A DNA stretch of 52,978 bases from Streptomyces silaceus (lineage in GTDB: Bacteria; Actinomycetota; Actinomycetes; Streptomycetales; Streptomycetaceae), in assembly GCF_001419745.1 (NCBI RefSeq), contig NZ_LIRJ01000040.1:1-52978 (forward strand), in the 5' to 3' direction. The notes beneath the pieces were generated by a model. It was not told where the DNA came from, searched no databases, and saw only the letters and a list, made by a program, of their open reading frames with translations. This document shows positions 1-8,565 of this stretch, in pieces. How positions within the stretch are numbered: position 1 is the stretch's first letter; each line of letters starts with the position of its first letter. The position numbers and the translations under genes are program-made.

Positions 1-83
1 CTCTCTGCTTCCGGTCGCGGAGCGGTCCGGGCTCTGTAAAAAATGTACAGGACGGACGTTTCTCGGGGAGTGGGAGAAGTGAG

Positions 84-272
84 GTGTGCCGCCGTGCGGG
101 GCCCGCACACCCTCTTCGGGCGATGAGGGACGACGCGGGGGAGTGGGCGATGGCCGTGCACGGCGGCGCTCCCGTGCCGATCTGCCACACCAGGGCCGCC
201 AACCGCGCCTCCCGCGCGGTGGCTCGGGCCCTCGGCCTCGCCCTGCCGGGCTGGATCTGGGCCGTGCGCTGA
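84..272 (+). CDS. Hypothetical short protein, 62 aa
   Basis: This is a short ORF of unknown function that I do not recognise. A GGGAG-like ribosome site lies about 6-8 bases before a GTG start; a second in-frame ATG sits at 123. No domain, signal peptide or clear membrane segment is visible, apart from a hydrophobic tryptophan-containing C-terminus. A short inverted repeat (CTGTA-N7-TACAG, 34-50) lies just upstream and could be part of its promoter. The ORF may be spurious. Confidence 0.35.
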   Translation: MCRRAGPAHPLRAMRDDAGEWAMAVHGGAPVPICHTRAANRASRAVARALGLALPGWIWAVR

Positions 273-343
273 GCCGGCATCCCCGGAGGGCGGGCGGCGG
301 CTCGCCCCGGCGGCCCCGGAAGGACGGCGTCTAAGCTGGAGGC

Positions 344-622
344 ATGGCCTACGAGATTCCGGTGACGCAAGCCCGCGCAGAACTCGCGGAGCTGATCAAC
401 CGCGTCGTCTACGGCGGCGAACGGGTCGTGGTCACCCGCCACGGCAAGCCGCTCGTGGCGCTCGTGTCCGCCGCCGACCTGGAGCGCCTCGAACAGCTCG
501 CGGACGCGGAGCGGGAGCGGACCGTCAGTACGGTCACCTCGATCGGCTCCGTGTCGTCCGCGCCGTCCGAGCCGCGGCGCTTCGGCATAGCGGCCGAGCA
601 CCGGGGGCCCAACGCGACGTAA
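344..622 (+). CDS. Phd/YefM-family type II antitoxin (orphan)
   Basis: A 92-residue protein with the Phd/YefM antitoxin signature. The N-terminus (IPVTQARAELAELINRV, residues 5-21) and the strand-turn-strand segment with RHGKPLVALVSAADLERL (residues 32-49) form the usual DNA-binding and dimerisation fold. These proteins repress their own operon and neutralise a RelE/Doc-type toxin bound by the C-terminal tail. Here no toxin follows: the next gene lies on the opposite strand, and nothing toxin-like precedes it. GGAGG at 338-342 touches the ATG too closely to act as a ribosome site. TAAGCT at 332-337, six bases before the start, instead suggests a leaderless transcript. The family call is firm; the biological role is open. 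Confidence 0.85.
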   Translation: MAYEIPVTQARAELAELINRVVYGGERVVVTRHGKPLVALVSAADLERLEQLADAERERTVSTVTSIGSVSSAPSEPRRFGIAAEHRGPNAT

Positions 623-729
623 CGCGGGAGTCGTTGGCGCCCCGGCGGCGCACGCGCACATGGCCGTACGTCCCCGTCCGCTACAGCGGGGGCGTACGGC
701 CGTTCCTGTACGGCGCGGACCGGCGGGCG

Positions 730-1740
730 TCAGCCGACCGGCGCCGGCTCCGGATGCGCGGCAGCGGCCTGCGGGGTGGGCGCGGGCCGCCCGCGGCGGG
801 CACCGAGCAGCACCGCGGCGAGGCCGGCCACGGCCCAGACGCCGAGGGTCAGGGCCGGGCCCCCGGCCCCCGCGCCGTCGAAGAAGGACACCGAGCGCAG
901 CAGCGAGCCCCCGGCTCCCGGTGGCAGCAACTGGCCGAGGAATCCGACCGGTTCGGGCAGCAGCTGCGGCGCTGAGGTCACGCCGGAGAACGGGTTGCCG
1001 AGCAGCACCATCAAGAGCGCGCCCACTCCGATGCCCGCCGGTCCCAGCAGCGCCGCGAGCCCGGCGACGGCGCCGCCCACCGCGAGGGTGGCGAGACTCA
1101 GCACCCCTGCTTCCGCCCACCAGTTGCCGGTCAGTACGCCCAGCCAGCTGTGCGTGAGCGCGGCCGCGACGACGCCGACGAGCGCGGCGGCGACGAGCAG
1201 CGTCAGTACCGCGCGCACGCCGCGCAGCCCGCGCACCGTGACGAGCGCGCCGGCCGCGACGCCCGCCATGGCCAGCGGCAGCACGCTCGACCCGAGCGCG
1301 GCGCCCCGGGGGTCGGCAGCGGGCGCCGGCACCACGTCGACCACCGGCACGGCGGCGCCCTCGGGAGCCTGCTTCTGGACGGCCTGCCGCAGCAGCTGCG
1401 CGACGACCGGGCTCGCGGCCGTCGCGGTGAGGAGCTTGGGCCCCCGGGGCGTGGCGACGACCGCGCCGTACACGCTCCGGTCCTCGACGGCGTCCCTGGC
1501 CGCGGCCTCGTCCGCGTACCGGTGGATCTCGAACGCGCCGTCGTGCTGCTGGAGTTGACGGCTGATCGGCTCCGCGGCGGCGGCCGGTCCGGCGACGCCG
1601 AGGGGCAGGTCGCGGGGGGCGGTGCGGGTCGCGGGCCAGGCGAAGGCCCAGAGCGCGAAGGTCACGAGCACGGGGACCAGGACGGCCACCATCACCATGC
1701 GGGGGCCCTGGGCGGGCGCGCCGGTGGACGGTGTGGACAT
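730..1740 (-). CDS. Membrane protein resembling ABC-2/YhgE-Pip type permeases
   Basis: A 336-residue integral membrane protein. One membrane segment lies near residues 14-34, followed by a soluble domain of about 120 residues, then about five hydrophobic segments from residue 157 to 325, and a proline/alanine-rich tail. One N-terminal anchor, a large outside domain and a bundle of membrane helices is the plan of YhgE/Pip-like and other ABC-2 type membrane proteins. No ATPase gene is beside it, so a transport role is uncertain. It diverges from a TetR regulator with shared operator-like repeats, which suggests it is that regulator's target, perhaps in export or drug tolerance. Confidence 0.65.
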   Translation of the reverse strand: MSTPSTGAPAQGPRMVMVAVLVPVLVTFALWAFAWPATRTAPRDLPLGVAGPAAAAEPISRQLQQHDGAFEIHRYADEAAARDAVEDRSVYGAVVATPRGPKLLTATAASPVVAQLLRQAVQKQAPEGAAVPVVDVVPAPAADPRGAALGSSVLPLAMAGVAAGALVTVRGLRGVRAVLTLLVAAALVGVVAAALTHSWLGVLTGNWWAEAGVLSLATLAVGGAVAGLAALLGPAGIGVGALLMVLLGNPFSGVTSAPQLLPEPVGFLGQLLPPGAGGSLLRSVSFFDGAGAGGPALTLGVWAVAGLAAVLLGARRGRPAPTPQAAAAHPEPAPVG

Positions 1741-1779
1741 GGGGTTCTTCCTCCAGGGAGAGGGGAGGTCGCTTTATAG

Positions 1780-1801
1780 AGAAGGATCGTTCGTTTTACG
1801 T
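1780..1801. promoter_or_regulatory. Operator-like repeat, copy 1
   Basis: A 22-base element ending in GTTCGTTTTACGT (1789-1801). It is an imperfect dyad around the GTTC core and is matched by a second copy 58 bases downstream with the same 13-base right half. It sits between the divergent membrane-protein and TetR genes, as expected for a TetR operator. Confidence 0.5.
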
Positions 1802-1831
1802 GTGGGCCCACTGTCCTGCGGTGCGGCACGC

Positions 1832-1860
1832 TTGTCAAGAATGAATGTTCGTTTTACGTT
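1832..1860 (+). promoter_or_regulatory. Promoter of the TetR gene, probably leaderless
   Basis: TTGTCA (1832-1837), a 17-base spacer and TACGTT (1855-1860) fit a housekeeping sigma promoter. The -10 box ends six bases before the ATG at 1867, so transcription would begin at or next to the start codon. No properly spaced Shine-Dalgarno sequence is present. Confidence 0.55.
1838..1859. promoter_or_regulatory. Operator-like repeat, copy 2, overlapping the tetR promoter
   Basis: Second copy of the element at 1780. GTTCGTTTTACGT lies at 1847-1859, and the left arm AGAATGAAT is an imperfect complement of the right arm. It fills the spacer of the predicted tetR promoter and reaches into its -10 box, so binding here would block transcription and give autorepression. 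Confidence 0.55.
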
Positions 1861-1866
1861 GAGGGC

Positions 1867-2487
1867 ATGGCCCGCGTATCCCAAGAACACCTCGACGCAC
1901 GTCGTCGGCAGATCCTCGACGGCGCCGCGCTGTGCTTCGCGCGCAACGGCTTCCACGCCACGTCCATGCAGGACGTGCTGAAGGAGGTGGGCCTGTCGGC
2001 GGGCGCGGTCTACCGCTACTTCCGCGGCAAGGACGAGCTGATCGCCGCCATCGTCGCCGAGGTGCTCACCGACATCAGCGGGATCTTCGAGGCGGCGGCC
2101 CGGCAGAGTCCGCCGCCCCCGCCGGACGTCCTGGTGGGCAAGGTGCTCTCCGAGGTCCTCGATCTGCGGCCCGGCATGCGGGAGGGCCCGCGGACGTACT
2201 TCCCGCGGCTGATGATCCAGGTGTGGACGGAGACTCTCCGCAACGACGAGCTCTCGGCCCTCATGGCGGACATCTACGTCAAGGTGCGCGCGGCGTGGGT
2301 GAAGATCGTGACGGGCTATCAGGAGGCGGGCATGATGCGCGCCGACATCCCCGCCGACCATGTCGCGCGGACGATGATCGCGGCGGCGCAGGGGTTCGCC
2401 GCGCAGTACGCGCTCTTCGACGAGGTGCCCGTGGGGGCCCTCCAGGACGGTCTACGGGCACTGATGAGTATGGCGCAGACCAGCTGA
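1867..2487 (+). CDS. TetR-family transcriptional regulator
   Basis: A 206-residue TetR regulator. The N-terminal helix-turn-helix lies at about residues 10-56, with the family hallmark [20 protein letters not shown] followed by [11 protein letters not shown]. The C-terminal ligand domain is undefined. It is transcribed away from the membrane-protein gene at 730-1740, and two matching operator-like repeats lie between them, so it probably represses that gene and itself. The promoter suggests a leaderless message. Confidence 0.93.
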   Translation: MARVSQEHLDARRRQILDGAALCFARNGFHATSMQDVLKEVGLSAGAVYRYFRGKDELIAAIVAEVLTDISGIFEAAARQSPPPPPDVLVGKVLSEVLDLRPGMREGPRTYFPRLMIQVWTETLRNDELSALMADIYVKVRAAWVKIVTGYQEAGMMRADIPADHVARTMIAAAQGFAAQYALFDEVPVGALQDGLRALMSMAQTS

Positions 2488-2512
2488 TGGTCATGAGCCG
2501 GTCAATGGCTGG

Positions 2513-2528
2513 TTAACCTCGTTGAAAC
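2513..2528. promoter_or_regulatory. GlnR-like box upstream of the urease operon
   Basis: TTAAC (2513-2517), six bases, then GAAAC (2524-2528) match one a/b pair of the actinomycete GlnR consensus GTnAC-n6-GAAAC. A second pair is not convincing: the next register reads CAACT. GlnR control of ureA is established in S. coelicolor. The box lies about 160 bases before the chosen ureA start, so an mRNA leader is implied. The 2529-2686 stretch otherwise holds only an AT-richer run near 2611-2621. Confidence 0.45.
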
Positions 2529-2686
2529 TCCTCCCAACTACCCTCCCGTGCCACGCCACCAGCGGATTTTGTATCCGGGGTGCGCAAGATCGCGCATCTT
2601 CGCTGTGTGTTACATCTATATCCGTCGCGGTGGCCGCGGCAACCGGACCCCGCACGGTTCGGAGCGAGGACTGTGAGGTGGGACGC

Positions 2687-2989
<303 letters not shown>

Positions 2990-3005
2990 CGGGAGTTCGC
3001 GCCTC

Positions 3006-3350
3006 ATGCATGCCGCAACGCACGGCACGGGTCAGGGGATGATCCCCGGAGAGATCCTCTTCGCGGACGAGCCCGTCTCCTTCAACGAGGGCCGCGAGGT
3101 CACCCGCCTCACCGTCCTCAACGCCGCCGACCGCCCCGTCCAGGTCGGCTCCCACTACCACTTCGCCGAGGCCAACCCGGGTCTGGACTTCGACCGCGGC
3201 GCCGCACACGGAAAGCGGCTCAACATCGCCGCCGGGACCGCCGTGCGCTTCGAGCCCGGAATCCCCGTCGACGTCGAACTCGTCCCGCTGGCCGGCAAGC
3301 GCATCGTGCCCGGTCTGCGCGGCCAGACCGGAGGTGCCCTCGATGCCTGA
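3006..3350 (+). CDS. ureB: Urease subunit beta
   Basis: A 114-residue beta subunit that packs with UreA and UreC in the urease trimer. Family blocks are clear: [36 protein letters not shown] and GTAVRFEPG. The ATG at 3006 has GGGAG ten bases upstream. A shorter start at 3039, where many homologues begin, also has AGGGG directly before it, so the first 11 residues are uncertain. It overlaps ureC by 8 bases, consistent with translational coupling. Confidence 0.96.
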   Translation: MHAATHGTGQGMIPGEILFADEPVSFNEGREVTRLTVLNAADRPVQVGSHYHFAEANPGLDFDRGAAHGKRLNIAAGTAVRFEPGIPVDVELVPLAGKRIVPGLRGQTGGALDA

Positions 3351-5064
3351 GCTGTCCCGTGCCGCGTACGCCGATCTGTTCGGCCCCACGACGGGCGACC
3401 GGATCCGGCTCGCCGACACCGATCTGCTGATCGAGATCGAGGAGGACCGCTCCGGCGGCCCCGGACGCTCCGGCGACGAGTCGGTGTTCGGCGGCGGCAA
3501 GGTCATCCGCGAGTCGATGGGCCAGGCCCGCACCACGCGCGCCGAGGGCGCCCCCGACACCGTGATCACCGGCGCGGTGATCATCGACCACTGGGGGATC
3601 GTCAAGGCCGACATCGGCATCCGCGACGGCCGTATCACCGGCATCGGCAAGTCCGGCAACCCGGACACGATGGACGGCGTCCACCCCGACCTCGTCATCG
3701 GTCCCGAGACCGAGATCATCGCGGGCAACGGCAAGATCGTCACCGCGGGCGGCATCGACACCCACATCCACTTCATCTCGCCGACCATCGTCGACGAGGC
3801 GCTGGCCTCCGGCGTCACCACGCTCTTCGGCGGCGGCACCGGGCCCGCCGAGGGCAGCAAGGCGACCACCATCACCCCCGGCGCCTGGCACCTCGCGCGG
3901 ATGTTCGCCGCGCTGGAGTCGAGCCCGGTCAACGTGGGCTTCCTCGGCAAGGGCAACACCGTCAACGCCGAGTCGATGCACGCCCAGCTGCGCGCCGGCG
4001 CCGTCAGCTTCAAGATCCACGAGGACTGGGGCGCGACGCCCGCCACCATCGACGCCTGCCTGAACGTCTGCGAGGAGACCGGCGCCCAACTCGCCGTCCA
4101 CACGGACACGCTGAACGAGGCCGGCTTCGTCGACGCCACCTTCGACGCGGTCGCGGGCCGGACCCTGCACGCCTTCCACGTCGAGGGCGCGGGCGGCGGG
4201 CACGCCCCCGACATGATCACGGCGGTCTCGCTGCCCAACATGCTGCCGAGTTCGACCAACCCGACCCGGCCGCACACCGTCAACACCGTCGAGGAGCACC
4301 TCGACATGCTGATGGTCTGCCACCATCTCAACCCCGCCGTGCCCGAGGACCTGGCCTTCGCCGAGTCCCGCATCCGGCCCACCACGATCGGGGCCGAGGA
4401 CATCCTGCACGACCTCGGCGCCATCTCGATCATGTCCTCCGACTCCCAGGCCATGGGCCGCATCGGCGAAGTGATCATGCGTACGTGGCAGACCGCGCAC
4501 GTGATGAAGCGGCGCCGAGGGTTCCTGCCGGGGGACATCCGCGCCGACAACCACCGCGCCCGCCGCTACGTCGCCAAATACACGATCAACGCGGCCGTCG
4601 CCCAGGGCATCGAGCACGAGCTCGGTTCGGTCGAGAGCGGCAAGCTCGCCGACCTGGTGCTGTGGGAACCGGCGTTCTTCGGCGTCAAGCCGCAGGTGGT
4701 GCTCAAGGGCGGACAGATCGCGTACGCGCAGATGGGCGATGCCAACGCCTCCATCCCGACCCCGCAGCCGGTCCTGCCGCGCCGCATGTACGGCGCGCAC
4801 GGCAGGGCCCCCGCGCTGAACTCGATCAACTTCGTGACCCAGTCGGCCCTGGACGACGGGCTGCCCGAACGCCTGGGCCTGGAGAAGCAGTTCACCGCGA
4901 TCCGTTCCACGCGCGGCCGCACCAAGGCCGACATGCGCGAGAACGACGCGCTGCCCCGGGTCGAGGTCGCCCCCGACAGCTTCGCCGTCACCATCGACGG
5001 TGAACTCGTCGAGCCGTCGCCCGCCGCCGAACTGCCGCTCGCGCAGCGGTACTTCCTGTTCTGA
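3343..5064 (+). CDS. ureC: Urease subunit alpha, catalytic
   Basis: The 573-residue catalytic subunit. All metal and catalytic residues are present in the usual register: His141 and His143 (HIHF), the carbamylated Lys224 (FKIHEDWG), His226, His253 (VHTDTLNE), His279, flap residues Cys326-His327 (MVCHH) and Asp367 (SSDSQAMGR). They are offset by a constant seven from Klebsiella numbering (134, 136, 217, 219, 246, 272, 319, 320, 360). The ATG at 3343 is preferred over the upstream GTG because GGAGG lies eight bases before it. The enzyme should be active once loaded with nickel by the UreF-UreG-UreD chaperones encoded downstream. Confidence 0.98.
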   Translation: MPELSRAAYADLFGPTTGDRIRLADTDLLIEIEEDRSGGPGRSGDESVFGGGKVIRESMGQARTTRAEGAPDTVITGAVIIDHWGIVKADIGIRDGRITGIGKSGNPDTMDGVHPDLVIGPETEIIAGNGKIVTAGGIDTHIHFISPTIVDEALASGVTTLFGGGTGPAEGSKATTITPGAWHLARMFAALESSPVNVGFLGKGNTVNAESMHAQLRAGAVSFKIHEDWGATPATIDACLNVCEETGAQLAVHTDTLNEAGFVDATFDAVAGRTLHAFHVEGAGGGHAPDMITAVSLPNMLPSSTNPTRPHTVNTVEEHLDMLMVCHHLNPAVPEDLAFAESRIRPTTIGAEDILHDLGAISIMSSDSQAMGRIGEVIMRTWQTAHVMKRRRGFLPGDIRADNHRARRYVAKYTINAAVAQGIEHELGSVESGKLADLVLWEPAFFGVKPQVVLKGGQIAYAQMGDANASIPTPQPVLPRRMYGAHGRAPALNSINFVTQSALDDGLPERLGLEKQFTAIRSTRGRTKADMRENDALPRVEVAPDSFAVTIDGELVEPSPAAELPLAQRYFLF

Positions 5065-5092
5065 CGGCACGACGAACCTGGCGACGACACCC

Positions 5093-5767
5093 ATGTCCCG
5101 AGCAGCACTACTCGTTCTGGCCGACGGCCGCTTCCCCGCCGGCGGGCACGCCCACTCCGGCGGGGCCGAAGAGGCCGTCAAGGCGGGCCGCATCACCGGG
5201 GCCGCGAGTCTGGAGGTCTTCTGCCGGGGACGGCTGCACACCTCCGGGCTCGTGTCGGCCGCCCTCGCGGCGGCCGCCGCCCTCGGCGCCGACCCGGTCG
5301 CCCTGGACACGGCGGCCGACGCGCGCACCCCGTCGCCCGCGCTGCGCACCGCGGCGCGGCGGCTCGGACGGCAGATGATGCGGGCCGCCCGCGCCACCTG
5401 GCCGCACCCCGAACTCGACGCGCTGGCACGGCGGTTCCCCAAGGGCGCGCATCAGCCCGTCGTCCTCGGGCTCACCGCCCGCGCCGCCGGGCTCGGACCC
5501 GAGGACGCCGCGTACTGCTCGGCGTACGAAGCGGTCAGCGGACCGGCGACCGCCACCGTGCGGCTGCTCAGTCTCGACCCCTTCGACGCCACGGCGGTCC
5601 TGGCCCGGCTCGCCCCGGACCTCGACCACGTGGCACTCCGGGCGGCCGACGCCGCGCGGCGCGTGGCCGACGAGGGCGTCGACGCGCTGCCCGCGGCCTC
5701 CGCGCCGCTCCTGGAGATCGGCGCGGAGGCGCACGCCGCCTGGCCCGTACGCCTCTTCGCGTCCTAG
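5093..5767 (+). CDS. ureF: Urease accessory protein UreF
   Basis: A 224-residue UreF, which joins UreD and UreG in the complex that delivers nickel and CO2 to apo-urease. The N-terminus ALLVLADGRFPAGGHAHSGGAEEAV is the actinobacterial version of the UreF signature. The protein is alanine-rich and all-helical, as in the family. It begins 28 bases after ureC and is followed by a 95-base gap containing a strong hairpin before ureG. Actinobacterial UreF is diverged, but position and motif support the call. Confidence 0.93.
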   Translation: MSRAALLVLADGRFPAGGHAHSGGAEEAVKAGRITGAASLEVFCRGRLHTSGLVSAALAAAAALGADPVALDTAADARTPSPALRTAARRLGRQMMRAARATWPHPELDALARRFPKGAHQPVVLGLTARAAGLGPEDAAYCSAYEAVSGPATATVRLLSLDPFDATAVLARLAPDLDHVALRAADAARRVADEGVDALPAASAPLLEIGAEAHAAWPVRLFAS

Positions 5768-5778
5768 CGCCCACGCCC

Positions 5779-5803
5779 CGGGACGCCCCTGCCGGGCGTC
5801 CCG
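5779..5803 (+). terminator. Hairpin between ureF and ureG
   Basis: A perfect 10-base stem (core GGGACGCCC / GGGCGTCCC) with a five-base loop CTGCC lies just after the ureF stop, inside the operon. There is no U-tract. It may be a partial terminator or an mRNA-processing or stability element that lowers or segments ureGD expression. Confidence 0.5.
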
Positions 5804-5862
5804 CGACCAGGCGCCCGCACAGACCACTCGCACCACCGGCACCACCATGAAGGAGCAGCATC

Positions 5863-6546
5863 ATGCACCTCGACCACTCCCACGACGGCCCCGCCGCCGT
5901 CTCCGCCGACGCCCACCGCCCCGACGGAACCCGCCGCGCGGTGCGCATCGGGCTCGGCGGGCCCGTAGGCTCCGGCAAGACCGCGACCGTCGCCGCGCTC
6001 TGCCGCGCGCTGCGCGACGAACTCTCGCTCGCCGTCGTCACGAACGACATCTACACCCGTGAGGACGCCGACTTCCTGCTGCGCGAGGCCGTCCTGCCGC
6101 CCGAGCGCATCACCGCCGTCGAGACCGGCGCCTGCCCGCACACCGCGATCCGCGACGACATCTCCGCCAACCTGGAGGCCGTGGAGGACCTGGAGGACGA
6201 GGTCGGGCCGCTCGACCTGATCCTCGTCGAGTCCGGCGGCGACAACCTCACGGCCACCTTCTCCAAGGGCCTCGTCGACGCACAGATCTTCGTCATCGAC
6301 GTGGCGGGCGGCGACGACATCCCGCGCAAGGGCGGCCCCGGCGTCACCACCGCCGACCTTCTCGTCGTCAACAAGACCGACCTCGCCCCGCACGTCGGCT
6401 CCGACCTCGCCCGGATGGCCGCCGACGCGAAGGCGTCGCGCGCCGAACTCCCGGTCATCTTCCAGTCGTTGAGGTCCGAGGAGGGTGTCGGCCCGGTCGC
6501 CGCCTGGGTGCGCGAGCAGTACGCCGCTTGGACCGCGTCGGCGTGA
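5863..6546 (+). CDS. ureG: Urease accessory GTPase UreG
   Basis: A 227-residue SIMIBI-class GTPase that drives nickel insertion into urease. The P-loop GGPVGSGKT spans residues 32-40. The Cys-Pro-His nickel-binding motif is at 91-93 (ETGACPH), and the guanine-specificity NKTD motif is present. Histidines near the N-terminus (residues 2, 5, 7) may help to hold metal; no ureE is in this cluster. It overlaps the next gene, ureD, at GTGA, indicating coupled translation. Confidence 0.97.
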   Translation: MHLDHSHDGPAAVSADAHRPDGTRRAVRIGLGGPVGSGKTATVAALCRALRDELSLAVVTNDIYTREDADFLLREAVLPPERITAVETGACPHTAIRDDISANLEAVEDLEDEVGPLDLILVESGGDNLTATFSKGLVDAQIFVIDVAGGDDIPRKGGPGVTTADLLVVNKTDLAPHVGSDLARMAADAKASRAELPVIFQSLRSEEGVGPVAAWVREQYAAWTASA

Positions 6547-7355
6547 CGATGGACCTCGCCCCTCGGGGCGCCGGCGAAACGAGGGGCATCTACCGTCAGG
6601 GCAGCGCGGGCGTCCGCGCCACCGCCCGCGTCGAGGCGCGTGCGGACAAGGGGGGCCGGACCGCGCTGCCCGTGCTGGACGGCGAGGGGCCGCTCGCGCT
6701 GCGCCGCACGCGCTCGACCACGGGCGCCGCGCGCGTCACGCTGGTCGGCGCGATGAGCGGTCCCCTCGGCGGCGACCGGCTCACCGTCGAGGCCGCCGTC
6801 CACGAGGGGGCGGCGCTGCACATCGGCTCCGCGGCGGCCACCATGGCGCTGCCCGGCCAGAGCGAGGCGGCGGCGCACTACGACGTGCGTCTGAGCGTGG
6901 CCGACGACGCCGAACTGCACTGGCTGCCCGAGCAGTTGATCTCGGTGCACGGCAGCGACCTGCGCGTCACCACCCGCGCCGACCTCGCCGAGGGCGCGCG
7001 CCTGGTGCTGCGCGAGGAGCAGGCGCTGGGCCGCACGGGTGAACCCCCGGGCCGCCTCACCAGCCGCCTCACCGTCCGTCGCGCCGGCCGTCTCCTCCTC
7101 GACCAGGAACTGGCCTGCGGCCCCGGCGCCCCCGGTGGCTGGGACGGCCCCGCCGTCCTGGGCGGACACCGTGCGGTGGGGCAGCTCGTCGTCGTGCGAC
7201 CGGAGTTCGAGGACGTCAAACCGTCGGCGGCCCCCGTCGGGGAGTGGGCCGCCCTGACGCCCCTGGCGGGCCCCGGCGTCCTGGTCACGGCGGTGGCCCC
7301 GGACGCCCTCCAGGTGCGCCGGGCCCTGGACGAGGCCCTGCACCGGCTGGCGTGA
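6543..7355 (+). CDS. ureD: Urease accessory protein UreD/UreH
   Basis: The scaffold protein that binds apo-urease and recruits UreF-UreG. About 270 residues in the beta-rich UreD fold. Recognisable blocks are the early arginine-rich strand, [30 protein letters not shown] and [15 protein letters not shown]. The GTG at 6543 overlapping the ureG stop is chosen; an ATG at 6549 is an alternative. This is the last gene of the operon, ended by a 30-base perfect palindrome. Confidence 0.92.
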   Translation: MTMDLAPRGAGETRGIYRQGSAGVRATARVEARADKGGRTALPVLDGEGPLALRRTRSTTGAARVTLVGAMSGPLGGDRLTVEAAVHEGAALHIGSAAATMALPGQSEAAAHYDVRLSVADDAELHWLPEQLISVHGSDLRVTTRADLAEGARLVLREEQALGRTGEPPGRLTSRLTVRRAGRLLLDQELACGPGAPGGWDGPAVLGGHRAVGQLVVVRPEFEDVKPSAAPVGEWAALTPLAGPGVLVTAVAPDALQVRRALDEALHRLA

Positions 7356-7360
7356 ATCGC

Positions 7361-7390
7361 CGCCGCGGCGCGGCCGGCCGCGCCGCGGCG
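7361..7390. terminator. Bidirectional terminator, 30-base perfect palindrome
   Basis: CGCCGCGGCGCGGCC followed immediately by its exact complement forms a 30-base uninterrupted palindrome. It sits in the 40-base gap between the convergent ureD and SDR genes, so it can terminate transcripts from both sides. Confidence 0.75.
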
Positions 7391-7395
7391 ACCGG

Positions 7396-8457
7396 TCAGG
7401 TGCTGCCACCGCCGGTTCGGGCCGTCCGCAGGGCCAGCCAGTCGTCCTCCGCGGCATAGTCGAACAGATCGCCCAAGGGGCCGTCCGCCATCTTCGGGAA
7501 GGCCTCGCGCCAGTCGTCACGACCCGCGAGCCGCGCGGCGAGCCAGTCCACCGTCTCCTTGAGGCTGTCCGCGTACGTCGTCACGGCGCGGTAGCCCAGT
7601 TCACGCTCCGCCGCCGACATGTCGTACACCACCGGGTGTCCCGTGGACCACGGCGTGTCCCCGACGTTCGGCGCCGGCGGCGCGCCCGGCACCGTCACCG
7701 TCTCCGTCGCGACCCCCATCACGGCGTCGATGGCCGCCCCGATCTCCGCGACCGTGGGCGCCTCGGGATCGCCCGCGTTGAGGACCCGCGACCCGGGCCG
7801 GGCCGCGGCGAGCCGCACCAGCTCGGCGAGGTTGTGGACGCTCACCGGATGGAAGCGGCTGCCCCCGCCGTGGGCGAGGACGCGCGTGCGCCGCCCGTCC
7901 AGGTTCCGCTTCACGAAGTACAGCTCGCGGGAGGCGTGGCAGTGCGGCCCGTGGATCGCTCCCGCGCGCAGGAGCGTCACCGGCAGCCGCTCGCCGAGCG
8001 CCAGCAGCCCGCGCTCCAGCGCGATCTTGCGGGTGCCGTACGTCGAGTCGCCCGGCGCCACCGTGCGCTGGCTCTCCGGGAGCGGCACCGGGTACCGGGG
8101 AAATCCGTCGGGCTCTTCCTGGGTGTCGAAACTGCGGCCCCACTCGTCCTCGTAGACGGCGCCACTGGAGAGGACCACGGCCGACCCGATCCGGTCGGCG
8201 AGGGCCTCGTACTGCCGGGCGTGCGCCGCCGTGAACGCCACCATGTCGACCACGAGGTCCACGCCGTCGCCGACCGCCTCGGCGAGCGCCGCGTCGTCCT
8301 CGCGGTCCAGCCGTACCGTACGCACGTCGCCGGGCCACGCCGCGTCGCGGCCCGCACCCCGCGACGCCGCCGTCACCGCCCAGCCGTCCTCGGCGAGCGC
8401 CTTCACCGTCACGCGCCCGGTCTGCCCTGTCGCACCGATCACCATCGCGTTCTTCAT
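7396..8457 (-). CDS. NAD-dependent epimerase/dehydratase (extended SDR)
   Basis: A 353-residue extended short-chain dehydrogenase/reductase. The Rossmann motif GATGQTG spans residues 8-14. LSSGAVYEDEWG is the catalytic Ser strand, and STYGTRK supplies the YxxxK pair. The C-terminal half contains the substrate-domain HPVSVHNLAELVRLA segment common to sugar-nucleotide epimerases. The substrate cannot be named. TACGGT lies six bases before the ATG on the minus strand, suggesting a leaderless mRNA. The upstream acyltransferase gene runs in the same direction. Confidence 0.88.
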   Translation of the reverse strand: MKNAMVIGATGQTGRVTVKALAEDGWAVTAASRGAGRDAAWPGDVRTVRLDREDDAALAEAVGDGVDLVVDMVAFTAAHARQYEALADRIGSAVVLSSGAVYEDEWGRSFDTQEEPDGFPRYPVPLPESQRTVAPGDSTYGTRKIALERGLLALGERLPVTLLRAGAIHGPHCHASRELYFVKRNLDGRRTRVLAHGGGSRFHPVSVHNLAELVRLAAARPGSRVLNAGDPEAPTVAEIGAAIDAVMGVATETVTVPGAPPAPNVGDTPWSTGHPVVYDMSAAERELGYRAVTTYADSLKETVDWLAARLAGRDDWREAFPKMADGPLGDLFDYAAEDDWLALRTARTGGGST

Positions 8458-8565
8458 GATCGGACCGTACGTTCCGGCGGCCGGGCGGGACAGACGATCT
8501 GCTCTCGGCAGAGGCCGGCAACCCGGGCCTCGGCGGACACGTCGCCACGGCAGCGGGCCGGCGCT

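Noticed and set aside
3220..5442. Long minus-strand ORF antisense to the urease genes (740 codons)
   Set aside because: It is an artefact of high-GC codon usage opposite ureC; the translation is low-complexity Arg/Gly/Ala/Asp-rich with no motif, while the plus strand encodes complete urease subunits.
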